This document shows, in pieces, positions 15,829 to 24,703 of a stretch of DNA of 64,000 nt. The position numbers and the translations under genes were made by a program. This stretch comes from Rhodococcus sp. 06-462-5. GTDB lineage: Bacteria > Actinomycetota > Actinomycetes > Mycobacteriales > Mycobacteriaceae. The stretch is from the NCBI RefSeq assembly GCF_002258315.1, contig NZ_NOYD01000029.1, positions 115,944-179,943 of the forward strand, in the 5' to 3' direction. The notes under the pieces are model-generated. The model had not been told where the DNA came from and searched no databases. It saw only the letters and a list, made by a program, of their open reading frames with translations. Numbering within the stretch: the stretch's first letter is position 1; the number at the start of each line of letters is the position of its first letter.

Positions 15829-17766
15829 CTAATGACAGGTGCTACCGGGATCGGTATGGCACGATTTCGGTTCCGACGCCACGACGTCGAGCGAGGGATT
15901 GCGATCGAAGAACCCGAACGGCTTGAGCCAGAACGAGACCGTGTCCGCGGGCATCACCGGCCAGTCCTCCGGGCGAGTGATGTGGTGGATCCCGAAGGTG
16001 TACCAGACGACGACATCGGTGTTCTCGATGCTGCGATCCTTTTGGGTCCACTCCGGCAGGCCGTGATCGATACCGCTCTGGTTGACGAATTCACCACTGG
16101 GCCAACGCTCGTCGGGCGAGTTGGGGGTGACCCACACGGTGTGGCCGATCACCTGGGCGCGCTGGAAGATCGGCGACGCCGGATCGAACATCGACGGAAT
16201 CGCCGCGCCCGGAACCAACTTGTAAGCGGGACGGGTGCCGAGACCGTTGGTGACGTTGTCGTTGACGACCTTCCATGCCTTCTGGGTGTTCCAGTCGTAA
16301 TCCTGCTTGCCCTCGGACTCGGTGGTCAGGGGAGTGTTGACCTGAGTGAGTGCGAGGCCGTACGGATTGTCCGGGCCCATCGGAACTCGTTGCGTCTCAC
16401 TGGCGTACACGGTGTTCTCGGTGCCGTCGATGTCCAGATCGAGCCGGGCGACCAGGAAGTGCTGGTGATAGGGCGCGTAGGTCCGATTGTCGACCAGCGT
16501 GCCCGACGGGTGCGCGCCACCCTCGTCGAAGTGGGTGACGACCATGATGCCGGTCGCACGGACCTCGCACTCGATGTTGCCGTCCTGATAGAACCGCCAG
16601 TAGACGAGGTACTCGTAGTTCGCCACGGTGGCATGGAAGCTGACGGTGAGTCGACGCATGCGGCGCACCTCGGCTCCGGCGTCGTGATCGACGTGCTTCC
16701 ACAGCACGGCGTTGTCTTCTTCGTGAATGCAGATCGCGTTGGTGATCGTGTACGGCTCACCCTTGCTGTTGTGCAGCACCGCGTCGAGGTACCGGATCTC
16801 GCCGAGGCAATCGCAGCCCAGCTCGAGCGAGGTGGTCATGAAGCCCAGGCCCCACTCGCCGATGTCGAACGCGGTGCGCCGATAGTGATCCTCGGTGTGA
16901 TCGCGATAGGGAACGACCATCTCCGCGAACGACATTCGGTTCGCGACCGACCGCACGTTGCCGTTGTCGTTGTAGTTGACGGCATGCAGCGTCATGCCCT
17001 CGCGATAGTTGAACCCCACGCGCAGCGACCAGTTCTGCCAGGTCAACTTGTTGCCGTCGAGCTCGAACGAGGGCCCGTCGGTCTGAGTGATCTCGAGGGG
17101 CTTCAACGGTGGACGTGTGCTCGCGTTCCTGATTCGCTCCGGGATATGGCGAGGCACGTACTCGCCCATGATCTCCGGCCGCTCGACGCGATACGTGTCC
17201 TCGATCTCGAGCAGTTCCATCGTGTTCACGTCGATGACGCAGTGGAAGCCGCCCACCGGTCCGGCGTAGGGATTGGCACCCTCCGCAGCTTTGACCCACG
17301 TGTCGGACCAGCCGAGGCGTCGACCCTTGTACTTCTCGGGCGTCACCGCCTCGCCGTAGGTCCAGGTGTCCATGAACACCAGATCCAGATCGGTGATACC
17401 GCGATCGGCAAGGGCGGCAATCACATCGGGGTGGGCACGCAGGGCTGCGTCGGCCTCCTCCCACTCGTCGACGGTGAAGTTGGGCTGCACGTCCGGAATG
17501 TGCGTCCACGATTCGGTGGTGCGATCGTCGAGCGATACCACGGCCTTGAAGGTGGTGTTCTCGTTGCGGTTCAACACCACCGAGACTGCCCGACGCGCAG
17601 GCACGGTTCCGTCCGCGTCGAACGCGGCGATCTCGGACTTGGCGGGTTCGATCATTTCGATCGAGGCGTAGCGCCAGCCATCGCCGACGCCGTGATCGCG
17701 GCCGAGAACCTCGGCCACGGCGGCGAATTCGTCGCTGGACAGGGGATCGAGGGGGTGAAAGGTCAT
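15829..17766 (-). CDS. Copper-containing primary amine oxidase (TPQ)
   Basis: A 645-residue enzyme, the usual bacterial length. It oxidatively deaminates primary amines to aldehydes with release of ammonia and H2O2. Visible active-site features are the topaquinone precursor Tyr384 in VANYEYLVYW, the catalytic base Asp301 in FDIGEWG, copper ligands His434 and His436 in YHQHFL, and a third His in GIHHITRPEDW near the C-terminus. The ATG at 17766 overlaps the stop of the aldehyde dehydrogenase gene, so the amine and aldehyde steps are co-translated. Substrate could be putrescine, tyramine, histamine or phenethylamine; the neighbouring agmatine genes favour putrescine. Confidence 0.93.
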   Translation of the reverse strand: MTFHPLDPLSSDEFAAVAEVLGRDHGVGDGWRYASIEMIEPAKSEIAAFDADGTVPARRAVSVVLNRNENTTFKAVVSLDDRTTESWTHIPDVQPNFTVDEWEEADAALRAHPDVIAALADRGITDLDLVFMDTWTYGEAVTPEKYKGRRLGWSDTWVKAAEGANPYAGPVGGFHCVIDVNTMELLEIEDTYRVERPEIMGEYVPRHIPERIRNASTRPPLKPLEITQTDGPSFELDGNKLTWQNWSLRVGFNYREGMTLHAVNYNDNGNVRSVANRMSFAEMVVPYRDHTEDHYRRTAFDIGEWGLGFMTTSLELGCDCLGEIRYLDAVLHNSKGEPYTITNAICIHEEDNAVLWKHVDHDAGAEVRRMRRLTVSFHATVANYEYLVYWRFYQDGNIECEVRATGIMVVTHFDEGGAHPSGTLVDNRTYAPYHQHFLVARLDLDIDGTENTVYASETQRVPMGPDNPYGLALTQVNTPLTTESEGKQDYDWNTQKAWKVVNDNVTNGLGTRPAYKLVPGAAIPSMFDPASPIFQRAQVIGHTVWVTPNSPDERWPSGEFVNQSGIDHGLPEWTQKDRSIENTDVVVWYTFGIHHITRPEDWPVMPADTVSFWLKPFGFFDRNPSLDVVASEPKSCHTDPGSTCH

Positions 17767-19202
17767 CGAAGAGTCTCCGTCGAGCTCATGACGTGCTTGA
17801 TGCGGGTGTAGTCCTCTACCCCGTAGGCCGAGAGATCCTTGCCGTAGCCGGAGTATTTGAATCCTCCGTGCGGCATCTCGGCCACCAGTGGGATGTGGCA
17901 GTTGACCCAGACGGCTCCGAAGTCCAGAGCTGCCGAGATACGCAGTGTACGTGCATGATCGGAGGTCCACACGCTCGATGCGAGACCGAAGTCGACGTCG
18001 TTGGCAAGCGCGATCGCCTCCGCCTCGTCGGTGAACTTCTGCACCGTGAGCACCGGGCCGAAGGTCTCCTCCTGAACGATCGGATCGGATTGCTGCACGC
18101 CGGTGATGATGGTCGGCTCGAAGAAGAAACCCTTGTCCCCGATGCGCTTGCCGCCGGTGACGATGGTGGCATGCGCGCCGATGCCGTCGACCTTGGCGCT
18201 CACCTGCCCGAAGTGGTTGACGTTGTTCAGTGGCCCGAGGAAGGTGTCGGGGTCGTCTGGAAGGCCGACTTTCAGCGTCTTCGCCTTGGCGACAAGGGCA
18301 TCGACGAGGGTGTCGTGCACCGACTCGTGTACCAGGACGCGGGTGACGGCGGTGCAGTCTTGACCGGCGTTGAAGAACGCGGCCTCGGCGATACCGTCGG
18401 CGGCCTTGCTGATGTCGACGTCGTCGAACACGATTGCCGGTGCCTTGCCGCCGAGTTCGAGGTGCGCCCGCTTGAGTTGCTTGGCGGCGGCCACGGCGAC
18501 AGCGATGCCGGCGCGCACCGAACCGGTGATCGATACGAGGCCGGGAGTCTTGTGCTCCACGATGGCAGCTCCGGTGCCGCCGTTACCGAGAACGACGTTG
18601 AGCACGCCGTCGGGGACGATGCCCTTCGAGAGCTTCGCGAGCACCAGCGTGCTCTCGGGAGTGGTGTCACTCGGCTTGAGCACGATGGTGTTTCCGGCGG
18701 CCAGCGCAGGACCGATCTTCCAGATCGCCATCATGAACGGGTAATTCCACGGGGTCACCTGCCCGACGACACCGATCGGTTCCCGTCGAACGTAGGAGGT
18801 GAAGCCGTCCATGTACTCGCCCGCGGATTTGCCCTCGAGCATCCGCGCCGCGCCTGCGAAGAATCGGATCTGATCGGCACCGACGGTGACTTCCTCGGCG
18901 GCAATGGTGGCCTTGGGCTGACCGGTGTTGCGGCTCTGCGCCTCGACGATCTCGTCGCTGTGCGCCTCGATGGCGTCGGCGAGCATCAGCAGTACCTTCT
19001 GCCGCTCACTCGGAGTCGTTTTGCCCCAGGTCTCGAAAGCTTTGGTGGCAGCCGACATTGCGGCATCGACGTCGGCCGCGTCGGAGATGGGGGAGTGGGC
19101 GACGATCGACTCGTCCACCGGACTCACCACATCGAGCATCTCGGTGCCCGAGGGCGTCACGAACGCCCCGTCGATGTAGTTCTGCAGGACAGGCACCGTC
19201 AT
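17763..19202 (-). CDS. Aldehyde dehydrogenase, gamma-aminobutyraldehyde dehydrogenase-like
   Basis: A 479-residue NAD(P)-dependent aldehyde dehydrogenase. The general base Glu249 lies in HLELGGKAP and the nucleophile Cys283 in NAGQDCTA; the cofactor region includes TPWNYPFMMAIWKIGPALAAG. The length and the QDC context fit the gamma-aminobutyraldehyde/betaine aldehyde group. It would oxidise the aldehyde made by the amine oxidase whose gene overlaps it, giving GABA if the amine is putrescine. The frame is open upstream, but MTVPVLQNYIDG at 19202 is the family-like start. It is first in the operon, divergent from nothing but 97 bases downstream of a TetR gene on the same strand. Confidence 0.9.
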   Translation of the reverse strand: MTVPVLQNYIDGAFVTPSGTEMLDVVSPVDESIVAHSPISDAADVDAAMSAATKAFETWGKTTPSERQKVLLMLADAIEAHSDEIVEAQSRNTGQPKATIAAEEVTVGADQIRFFAGAARMLEGKSAGEYMDGFTSYVRREPIGVVGQVTPWNYPFMMAIWKIGPALAAGNTIVLKPSDTTPESTLVLAKLSKGIVPDGVLNVVLGNGGTGAAIVEHKTPGLVSITGSVRAGIAVAVAAAKQLKRAHLELGGKAPAIVFDDVDISKAADGIAEAAFFNAGQDCTAVTRVLVHESVHDTLVDALVAKAKTLKVGLPDDPDTFLGPLNNVNHFGQVSAKVDGIGAHATIVTGGKRIGDKGFFFEPTIITGVQQSDPIVQEETFGPVLTVQKFTDEAEAIALANDVDFGLASSVWTSDHARTLRISAALDFGAVWVNCHIPLVAEMPHGGFKYSGYGKDLSAYGVEDYTRIKHVMSSTETLR

Positions 19203-19299
19203 CACTGAACCCCTAGCGTCGACTGTTTCGGTTCTGCAAAGCCTGCACCTATGGACGAGACTTCGCCACCCGACAAGATGTCCAACCCGCGCCGGCGGC

Positions 19300-19962
19300 T
19301 CAGGACGAAATGTCGTTCTCTCGGGCGAGGGCACGGACGCCCGCGATGAAGGTGTCGAGACCGAGCTTCTCGAACGCCGCCCGAGCCGTGGCATCGCCCA
19401 GATGTGGGGCGGCTGCCAGGATGTTCGGGAACTCCTGGGGATCGAGGGATTCCATCGTCGACGCCACCTCCTGCTCGACGTGTGCCCGACGCTCCGGTTC
19501 GACCTCGACGCCGGTGAACAGTGGCTCCGTGACGAGTGAAATGGCGACCCTGACACCCTGGCGGGCGAGCTGGGTGGCGTCGGGAGGGGAGAAACCGGCC
19601 TCACGTAAGAGCTTCAAGCTCAGTTCCATCGCAGCTCTGCTGTTGGGAGAGAACAGCATTCGCGGCACCACGATGGTCGCGGCTCCCGGGTGTGCGCGCA
19701 GGGCGCGCATGAAGTCCTCGTGCACGGTGCGCAGTTGATCCCACCATGCAGCGGTGGGATCCACGGTGATCTCGAGGTCCTCGCAGACGCGGTCACCCAT
19801 GGCGTCGAGGAGCTCGTCCTTGTTCTTCACGTGCCAGTAGATCGCCATGGGCGATACGCCCAGTTCGGTGGCGATCTTGCGGATGGTGAGCGAGTCCAGT
19901 CCGCGACGGTATGCGACGTCCAGCGCGGCGTCGACGACGGCAGTCCTGGTCAGGCGTGGCAT
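19300..19962 (-). CDS. TetR-family transcriptional regulator
   Basis: A 220-residue TetR protein. The HTH (residues 1-50) contains LTIRKIATELGVSPMAIYWHV, and the C-terminal domain is of the TetR/tetracycline-repressor type. It lies upstream of the amine-catabolic operon on the same strand and divergent from the malate:quinone oxidoreductase-like gene. The palindromes in the divergent gap (19981-20019) are strong candidates for its own operator. Whether it also controls the aldehyde dehydrogenase operon downstream is open. Confidence 0.87.
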   Translation of the reverse strand: MPRLTRTAVVDAALDVAYRRGLDSLTIRKIATELGVSPMAIYWHVKNKDELLDAMGDRVCEDLEITVDPTAAWWDQLRTVHEDFMRALRAHPGAATIVVPRMLFSPNSRAAMELSLKLLREAGFSPPDATQLARQGVRVAISLVTEPLFTGVEVEPERRAHVEQEVASTMESLDPQEFPNILAAAPHLGDATARAAFEKLGLDTFIAGVRALARENDISS

Positions 19963-19980
19963 CGGCAGAACTATACAGGC

Positions 19981-20019
19981 GTACGAGTCGGTGCTAGCGT
20001 AACTCGTACTTAGTACGAG
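19981..20019. promoter_or_regulatory. Multiple inverted repeats (GTACGAGT family), probable TetR operator
   Basis: CTCGTAC-TTA-GTACGAG (20003-20019) is a perfect palindrome. A further half-site GTACGAGT at 19981-19988 is inverted relative to ACTCGTAC at 20002-20009. Three half-sites in 39 bases span the whole gap between the tetR start and the divergent gene, suggesting control of both. Confidence 0.7.
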
Positions 20020-20033
20020 AAAGGGGTCGAAAG

Positions 20034-21356
20034 GTGGACGACGTCATCCTCGTCGGCGGCGGAATCATGAGTGCAACGCTCGGGACACTGCTGCAGCGAC
20101 TGGAACCGAGCTGGTCGATTCGGGTGCTCGAGCGATTGCCTCGCGTGGCCGCGGAGGCATCGGACGGATGGAACAACGCTGGAACAGGGCACGCGGGTCT
20201 GTGCGAGACCAACTACACGACCCTGCGATCCGACGGGTCCGTCGACATCGATCGAGCCGTGAGGATCGCCGAGCAGTTCGCGATCACCCGTCGCTTCTGG
20301 TCGACGCTGCCTCAGGTGGACTTCGTGCGCCCCGTGCCGCACATGACGCTCGTACGAGGTGCCGACAACGTCGAATTTCTTCGCGCACGGCATCGTGCGC
20401 TGCGTGCGCATCCGCTGTTCGAGGCCATGGAGTACACCGAAGACCCTGCGGTGCTTCGGCAATGGGCACCGCTCGTGGCAGAGGGCAGGACGGGGCAGTG
20501 GGCGGCGACCCGAGATGCGACGGGTACCGACGTCGACTTCGGCGCAGCGACGCGGCAGCTGTTCGACGCCATGTCGGACGCAGGCGCGAGCGTCGAGACG
20601 GGCCGTGAAGTGCGCGGGTTGAGTCAGGATCGAGATGGATCCTGGCGACTCGACGTGCGCGGCGGTCGGCCGGTGGAACGAGCTCGTTTCGTGTTCGTCG
20701 GAGCCGGCGGCTGGGCGCTGAAGTTGCTGCGCCGAGCCGCAATTGCCGAGGCGCGCGGCTACGGACTGTTGCCGATCAGCGGACAGTTCCTGCGCTGTGA
20801 TCGGCCCGAGCTGGTCGATCGGCACGACGCCAAGGTGTACGGGACTCCGCCCATCGGAGCTCCGCCGATGTCGGTGCCGCACCTGGATACTCGCGTCGTC
20901 GACGGCCGACGATCCATCCTGTTCGGACCGTACGCCGGGGCGAACCCGAAGTTTCTGAAACACGGATCCGTGATGGACCTTCCGCGATCGCTCGGAAGAG
21001 ACAACATCGGTTCGCTGCTGTCGATGGCCCGCCGCAACACCCCGTTGATCGGGTTGTTGCTCTCCGAGTTGACCGCGACGCGGAGCAAGAAGATCGCTGC
21101 GCTGCGTGAGTTTCTGCCGCACGCCGAATCGGAGGACTGGTCGATCACCAACGCCGGTCAACGCGCCCAGATCGTGAAGAACGGTGCACTGCAGTTCGGC
21201 ACCGAAGTGGTTGCCTCGCAGGACGGTACGATCGCCGCCGTGCTCGGCGCGTCGCCCGGTGCCTCGACTGCCGTGCCCATCATGATCGAGCTGTTGAATC
21301 GGTGCTTCCCGGAACGACAGTGGGACTCCCACCTGAACGAGCTCTTCACCGGCTAG
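20034..21356 (+). CDS. Malate:quinone oxidoreductase-like FAD enzyme
   Basis: A 440-residue protein with an N-terminal FAD-binding Rossmann motif (VILVGGGIMSATLGTLL) and the MQO-family stretch WNNAGTGHAGLCETNYT near residue 45. MQO enzymes oxidise malate to oxaloacetate with electron transfer to quinone at the membrane. It is shorter than typical MQO (about 490-500 residues), so a divergent paralogue or another 2-hydroxyacid substrate is possible. The GTG start follows AAAGGGG. The TetR gene is divergent with an operator in the gap. Adjacent amine catabolism would feed the TCA cycle through GABA and succinate, but a direct link is speculative. Confidence 0.8.
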   Translation: MDDVILVGGGIMSATLGTLLQRLEPSWSIRVLERLPRVAAEASDGWNNAGTGHAGLCETNYTTLRSDGSVDIDRAVRIAEQFAITRRFWSTLPQVDFVRPVPHMTLVRGADNVEFLRARHRALRAHPLFEAMEYTEDPAVLRQWAPLVAEGRTGQWAATRDATGTDVDFGAATRQLFDAMSDAGASVETGREVRGLSQDRDGSWRLDVRGGRPVERARFVFVGAGGWALKLLRRAAIAEARGYGLLPISGQFLRCDRPELVDRHDAKVYGTPPIGAPPMSVPHLDTRVVDGRRSILFGPYAGANPKFLKHGSVMDLPRSLGRDNIGSLLSMARRNTPLIGLLLSELTATRSKKIAALREFLPHAESEDWSITNAGQRAQIVKNGALQFGTEVVASQDGTIAAVLGASPGASTAVPIMIELLNRCFPERQWDSHLNELFTG

Positions 21357-21359
21357 CCT

Positions 21360-22361
21360 GTGGCGGTGGGAGACGCAGAGGTGGGGTACCGACAGATCGC
21401 CGACGACACCTGGGCATTCATGCGGCCGCCCGGCAGTTGGGGCCAGACCAACACCGGACTGATCGTGGCACCGGGTTCGGCGTCGATGCTGATCGACACC
21501 GTGTGGGATGTGAACTGGGCGCAGCGAGTTGTCGCCGACACCGCCGAACTGGTGGCCGATGCGCCGATCACCGAAGTGCTCAACACCCACTCCGACGGTG
21601 ATCACTGGTGGGGAAACGACACCGTCCCCGCGTCCGCTCGCATCACCACCAGTACCGCGTCACTGCACGCCATGAAAGAGGAAACGCCACCGAAAGGGGT
21701 GGACGCGTTCGCATCTCTCGGCGCGAAGATCGGCTGGGTGCCGGGACCGGTCGGTGCGATGGGCTCCTACATGAACCGAGTCCGCGGCGACGCCACCTTC
21801 CCGACGAGTCTGCCGAGACTGCCCGACCACACCTTCGAGACCACCGAGACCATCGACGTCTCGGGGCGGCCGGTCCACCTCCGCTATCTCGGCCCGGCGC
21901 ACACCGAAGGAGACCTCATCGCCCATCTGCCGGACGTCGGAGTCGTGTTCGCCGGCGACCTGCTGTTCATCGACGCCACTCCGGTGCTCTGGCACGGACC
22001 TCTGCAGAACTGGATCGATGCCCTCGACCACCTCCTCGAACTCGATGCCGCCGTCTACGTTCCCGGGCATGGACCCCTGTGCGGCACCGACGAGATCCGG
22101 GCACTCCGCAACTACTGGACCTGGGTGTCCGAGGCCGGACGCAGCTGCTTCGACGCTGGACTCGGGCCCACCGAGGCCGCCCTGAATCTGCTGAAATCAG
22201 GCGAATTTCAGCAGTACGCGCACTGGGATTCACCGGAACGGCTCATCCTGAGTATGAGCACGCTCGACCGCCTGTGGCGAGGTGAGAAGCCTGCTCCACC
22301 CACACTGACGCGTCGAGCACGGGCGTTCGCGGACGCGGGACGGTTTCTGCGAGAGCGCTAG
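21360..22361 (+). CDS. MBL-fold metallo-hydrolase
   Basis: A 333-residue metallo-beta-lactamase-fold protein. The metal site reads NTHSDGDHWWGN (about residue 79), later GPAHTEGDLI and FAGDLLF, and a final His in YVPGHGPL. In the first motif, HSDGDH carries Asp where HxHxDH proteins have the second His, a variant that changes the first metal site. The gene starts with GTG four bases after the MQO-like stop (or at a GTG two codons later) and is probably co-transcribed with it. The substrate is unknown. It is convergent with the LLM oxidoreductase gene, overlapping by four bases. Confidence 0.82.
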   Translation: MAVGDAEVGYRQIADDTWAFMRPPGSWGQTNTGLIVAPGSASMLIDTVWDVNWAQRVVADTAELVADAPITEVLNTHSDGDHWWGNDTVPASARITTSTASLHAMKEETPPKGVDAFASLGAKIGWVPGPVGAMGSYMNRVRGDATFPTSLPRLPDHTFETTETIDVSGRPVHLRYLGPAHTEGDLIAHLPDVGVVFAGDLLFIDATPVLWHGPLQNWIDALDHLLELDAAVYVPGHGPLCGTDEIRALRNYWTWVSEAGRSCFDAGLGPTEAALNLLKSGEFQQYAHWDSPERLILSMSTLDRLWRGEKPAPPTLTRRARAFADAGRFLRER

Positions 22362-23125
22362 GCGAACCGCTGCGTCAACGACGCGGCATGCGTGAACAGG
22401 CTGGACAGATCCGTCTCGGCCGCAGGGGGTTCGAGTACGACGGTGGTGGCACCGGCATCGATCCAGCGTTGCAGGTTGCTCAGCGCGGCATCGGAATCGG
22501 TCGCGGCGGCAATGTAGACGACGATCTCGTGGTCCGGCCCACCATCGATGTGCTCGATGGCCGTTCGCACCTGATCCGGTGACGTCTCGCTCGTGAGGAT
22601 GGTTCCCACACCGGTGCGTCCGCTCAGGGCCAGAGTCTTCGGCCCCGTCGCACCGACGAGCAGCGGCGGCGGTTGCAGCGGAGGCCAATTCAGCTGCACG
22701 TTGTCGAGTGAGACGTACCGCCCCTGCACGGTGACGCTCTCGCCCGCCAACAGTGCGGTGAGCGCTGACATCTGTTCGCTCAGCAACGTCAGAGGCGACT
22801 GCACTCGCGCCCCGATCTGACCCATCCACGACTGAACACCGTGTCCGAGCCCCACGCGCAGCCGCCCCGGATGGACTCGGGCCACGGTGGCGATCTCCAT
22901 CGCTGTGGCTGCCACGTTCCGCATCGGAGTGGGTAGTACCCCGATGCCGACGTTCACCCGTTCGGTGCACGCGAGAACCAGTGCAGCAGTGGATATTCCA
23001 CCGGAGTAGAAGCAGTCCTCCCACAACCACACCTCGTCGACGCCTGCGCGGTCGGCCTCACGTGCCGCCTCGACGAGATCTTCCGGCGCAAGTTCGGGTC
23101 GGAGTACAACGCCGATACGAGTCAT
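22358..23125 (-). CDS. LLM-class (luciferase-like) oxidoreductase
   Basis: A 255-residue TIM-barrel flavin/F420-type oxidoreductase of the bacterial-luciferase superfamily. Features are the N-terminal strand TRIGVVLRPE, VWLWEDCFYSGG near residue 35, VGIGVLPTPMRN near 57 and GRLRVGLGHG near 90. In mycolic-acid actinobacteria most such proteins use F420. It is short for the family (usually about 280-350). The substrate is not deducible. It lies 18 bases downstream of ramB on the same strand. Confidence 0.82.
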   Translation of the reverse strand: MTRIGVVLRPELAPEDLVEAAREADRAGVDEVWLWEDCFYSGGISTAALVLACTERVNVGIGVLPTPMRNVAATAMEIATVARVHPGRLRVGLGHGVQSWMGQIGARVQSPLTLLSEQMSALTALLAGESVTVQGRYVSLDNVQLNWPPLQPPPLLVGATGPKTLALSGRTGVGTILTSETSPDQVRTAIEHIDGGPDHEIVVYIAAATDSDAALSNLQRWIDAGATTVVLEPPAAETDLSSLFTHAASLTQRFA

Positions 23126-23143
23126 TCCAGTCTTCCTTCCTTC

Positions 23144-24556
23144 TCAGCGAACGAGATACGGGGACACCGAACTTCGATGCTCGTCGATGTCGAGGTCCTT
23201 GCCCAGCGGCGGAAATGCGCGTTGCGGGCAGTTGGAGCGCTCGCACACCCGGCAGCCCGCTCCGATCGGCGTCGCCGCCGCCGAACCCTGTACGTCCAAA
23301 CCGTCGGCGTACACCAGCCTTCCGGCGTGGCGCAGTTCGCAACCGAGGCCGATGGCGAAGGTCTTGCCGGGCTGACCGTATCGCGCAGCGCGTCGCTCCA
23401 CCGTGCGTGCGATCCACAGGTAACTGCGGCCGTCGGGCATCTCGGCGATCTGCGTCATGATCTTGCCCGGATAGGCGAACGTCTCGTAGACATTCCACAG
23501 CGGACAGGTGCCACCGCTGGATGAGAAGTGAAAACCCGTGGCGGACTGACGCTTCGACATGTTCCCGGCGCGATCGACGCGCACGAACGAGAACGGCACA
23601 CCCCGCAACTCGGGCCTCTGCAAGGTGGACAGGCGATGGCAGATGGTTTCGTAGCTGACCGAGAAGAAAGCCGAGAGCCGCTCGATGTCGTACCGAAAAT
23701 CCTCGGCCACGTCATGGAACTGGTGATACGGCAACACCGTCGCGGCGGCGAAGTAGTTCGCGAAACCGAGCACCGCCAACTTCTTCGACGACTCACTGGT
23801 GAAATTGCCCTCGTCGGCCATCTTCTTCAGCAGATCCCCGCATTCGAGATAGGCGAGTTCGGCGGCGTACTTGAACACCTTCTGTCCACCGGAGAGATGC
23901 GGTGAAATTTCCAGTACCCGCGTCTGCGGATCGAACCGGTGCAGCACGTTCTCGCCGAGGTCGATCCGATTGACGATCTGCACGTCGTGAACCGTCCGCA
24001 GCCGCTTGGCGATCTCGCCGCCGACGTCGGCGCGATGGAACCGGATCCTCGACGTCAGAGCCTCTGCCGCAGTGTCCAATTCGTGCAGATAATTCTGCCG
24101 CTGATAGAAATAGTCACGCACTTCCTCGTGCGGCTTGCTGATGGAACCACTGCCACTGCCGTCGGAGAAACGCTCCTCGGTGGCGGCCAACAGCTGAGCC
24201 GTCGTATTGCGGTATCGGCGGTGCATGTTGACCATCGCCCGTGCCAACTGCGGGTGCGAGCTGACCATCTGCGCGATCTCGTGCGCATCGGCGTCGATCC
24301 CCATGTCCTGATCGAGCGCGACCTCGCGGAGTTCGGCGACCAGCCTGGTGTCGTCCTCGGAGGAGAAGAACGATGTGTCGACGCCGAACACCTCGGAGAT
24401 CCGCAGCAGTACCGGCACCGTCAGTGGACGCACGTCGTGCTCGATCTGATTGAGATAGCTGGCCGAGATTCCCAGCTTCTGCGCCAGCAACACCTGACTC
24501 ATGCTGCGTTCGCTGCGGAGCTGCCGAAGCCGCACGCCGACGAAGGTTTTGGACAT
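23144..24556 (-). CDS. ramB: RamB-type regulator of acetate/glyoxylate metabolism
   Basis: A 470-residue protein: XRE helix-turn-helix at residues 8-62 (LGISASYLNQIEHDVRPL), a central IrrE/DUF955-like region around 170-310, and the C-terminal short-chain fatty-acyl-responsive domain (DUF2083). The tail has a Cys-rich GCRVCERSNCPQRAFPP segment near residue 435. RamB controls isocitrate lyase and other acetate genes in corynebacteria and mycobacteria. Isocitrate lyase lies 1.6 kb away on the opposite strand, matching the Rv0465c-Rv0467 arrangement. The ATG at 24556 starts directly before the HTH. Confidence 0.93.
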   Translation of the reverse strand: MSKTFVGVRLRQLRSERSMSQVLLAQKLGISASYLNQIEHDVRPLTVPVLLRISEVFGVDTSFFSSEDDTRLVAELREVALDQDMGIDADAHEIAQMVSSHPQLARAMVNMHRRYRNTTAQLLAATEERFSDGSGSGSISKPHEEVRDYFYQRQNYLHELDTAAEALTSRIRFHRADVGGEIAKRLRTVHDVQIVNRIDLGENVLHRFDPQTRVLEISPHLSGGQKVFKYAAELAYLECGDLLKKMADEGNFTSESSKKLAVLGFANYFAAATVLPYHQFHDVAEDFRYDIERLSAFFSVSYETICHRLSTLQRPELRGVPFSFVRVDRAGNMSKRQSATGFHFSSSGGTCPLWNVYETFAYPGKIMTQIAEMPDGRSYLWIARTVERRAARYGQPGKTFAIGLGCELRHAGRLVYADGLDVQGSAAATPIGAGCRVCERSNCPQRAFPPLGKDLDIDEHRSSVSPYLVR

Positions 24557-24627
24557 ATCGCCAGGCTACGCCTGCGAAGAATTGGCTTAACAGCATTGGC
24601 AACTAGCTGCTGGATCACAATTCGGGG

Positions 24628-24672
24628 TTGATCGGGAACATTAGCCGAGGTAAAGGCGTATACCGGTATACG
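24628..24672 (+). promoter_or_regulatory. Promoter-like elements with a perfect 16-bp palindrome
   Basis: TTGATC (24628-24633) and TAAAGG (24651-24656) are separated by 17 bases. CGTATACCGGTATACG (24657-24672), a perfect palindrome, follows immediately, where transcription would start. It lies 31 bases upstream of the small membrane protein gene and looks like a repressor operator. Confidence 0.5.
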
Positions 24673-24703
24673 AGCTATTCACCACGCACCACGAGGAGCG
24701 GTC

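Noticed and set aside
15115-17811. An 898-codon open frame on the plus strand opposite the amine oxidase operon
   Set aside because: It is antisense to the uspA and copper amine oxidase genes, whose active-site motifs are intact. Its composition is the usual shadow of a GC-rich gene, with no recognisable domain.
20010-21605. A 531-codon open frame on the minus strand over the MQO-like gene
   Set aside because: It is a shadow frame: no family motifs, rich in Arg/His/Gly, and it would run across the divergent tetR operator.
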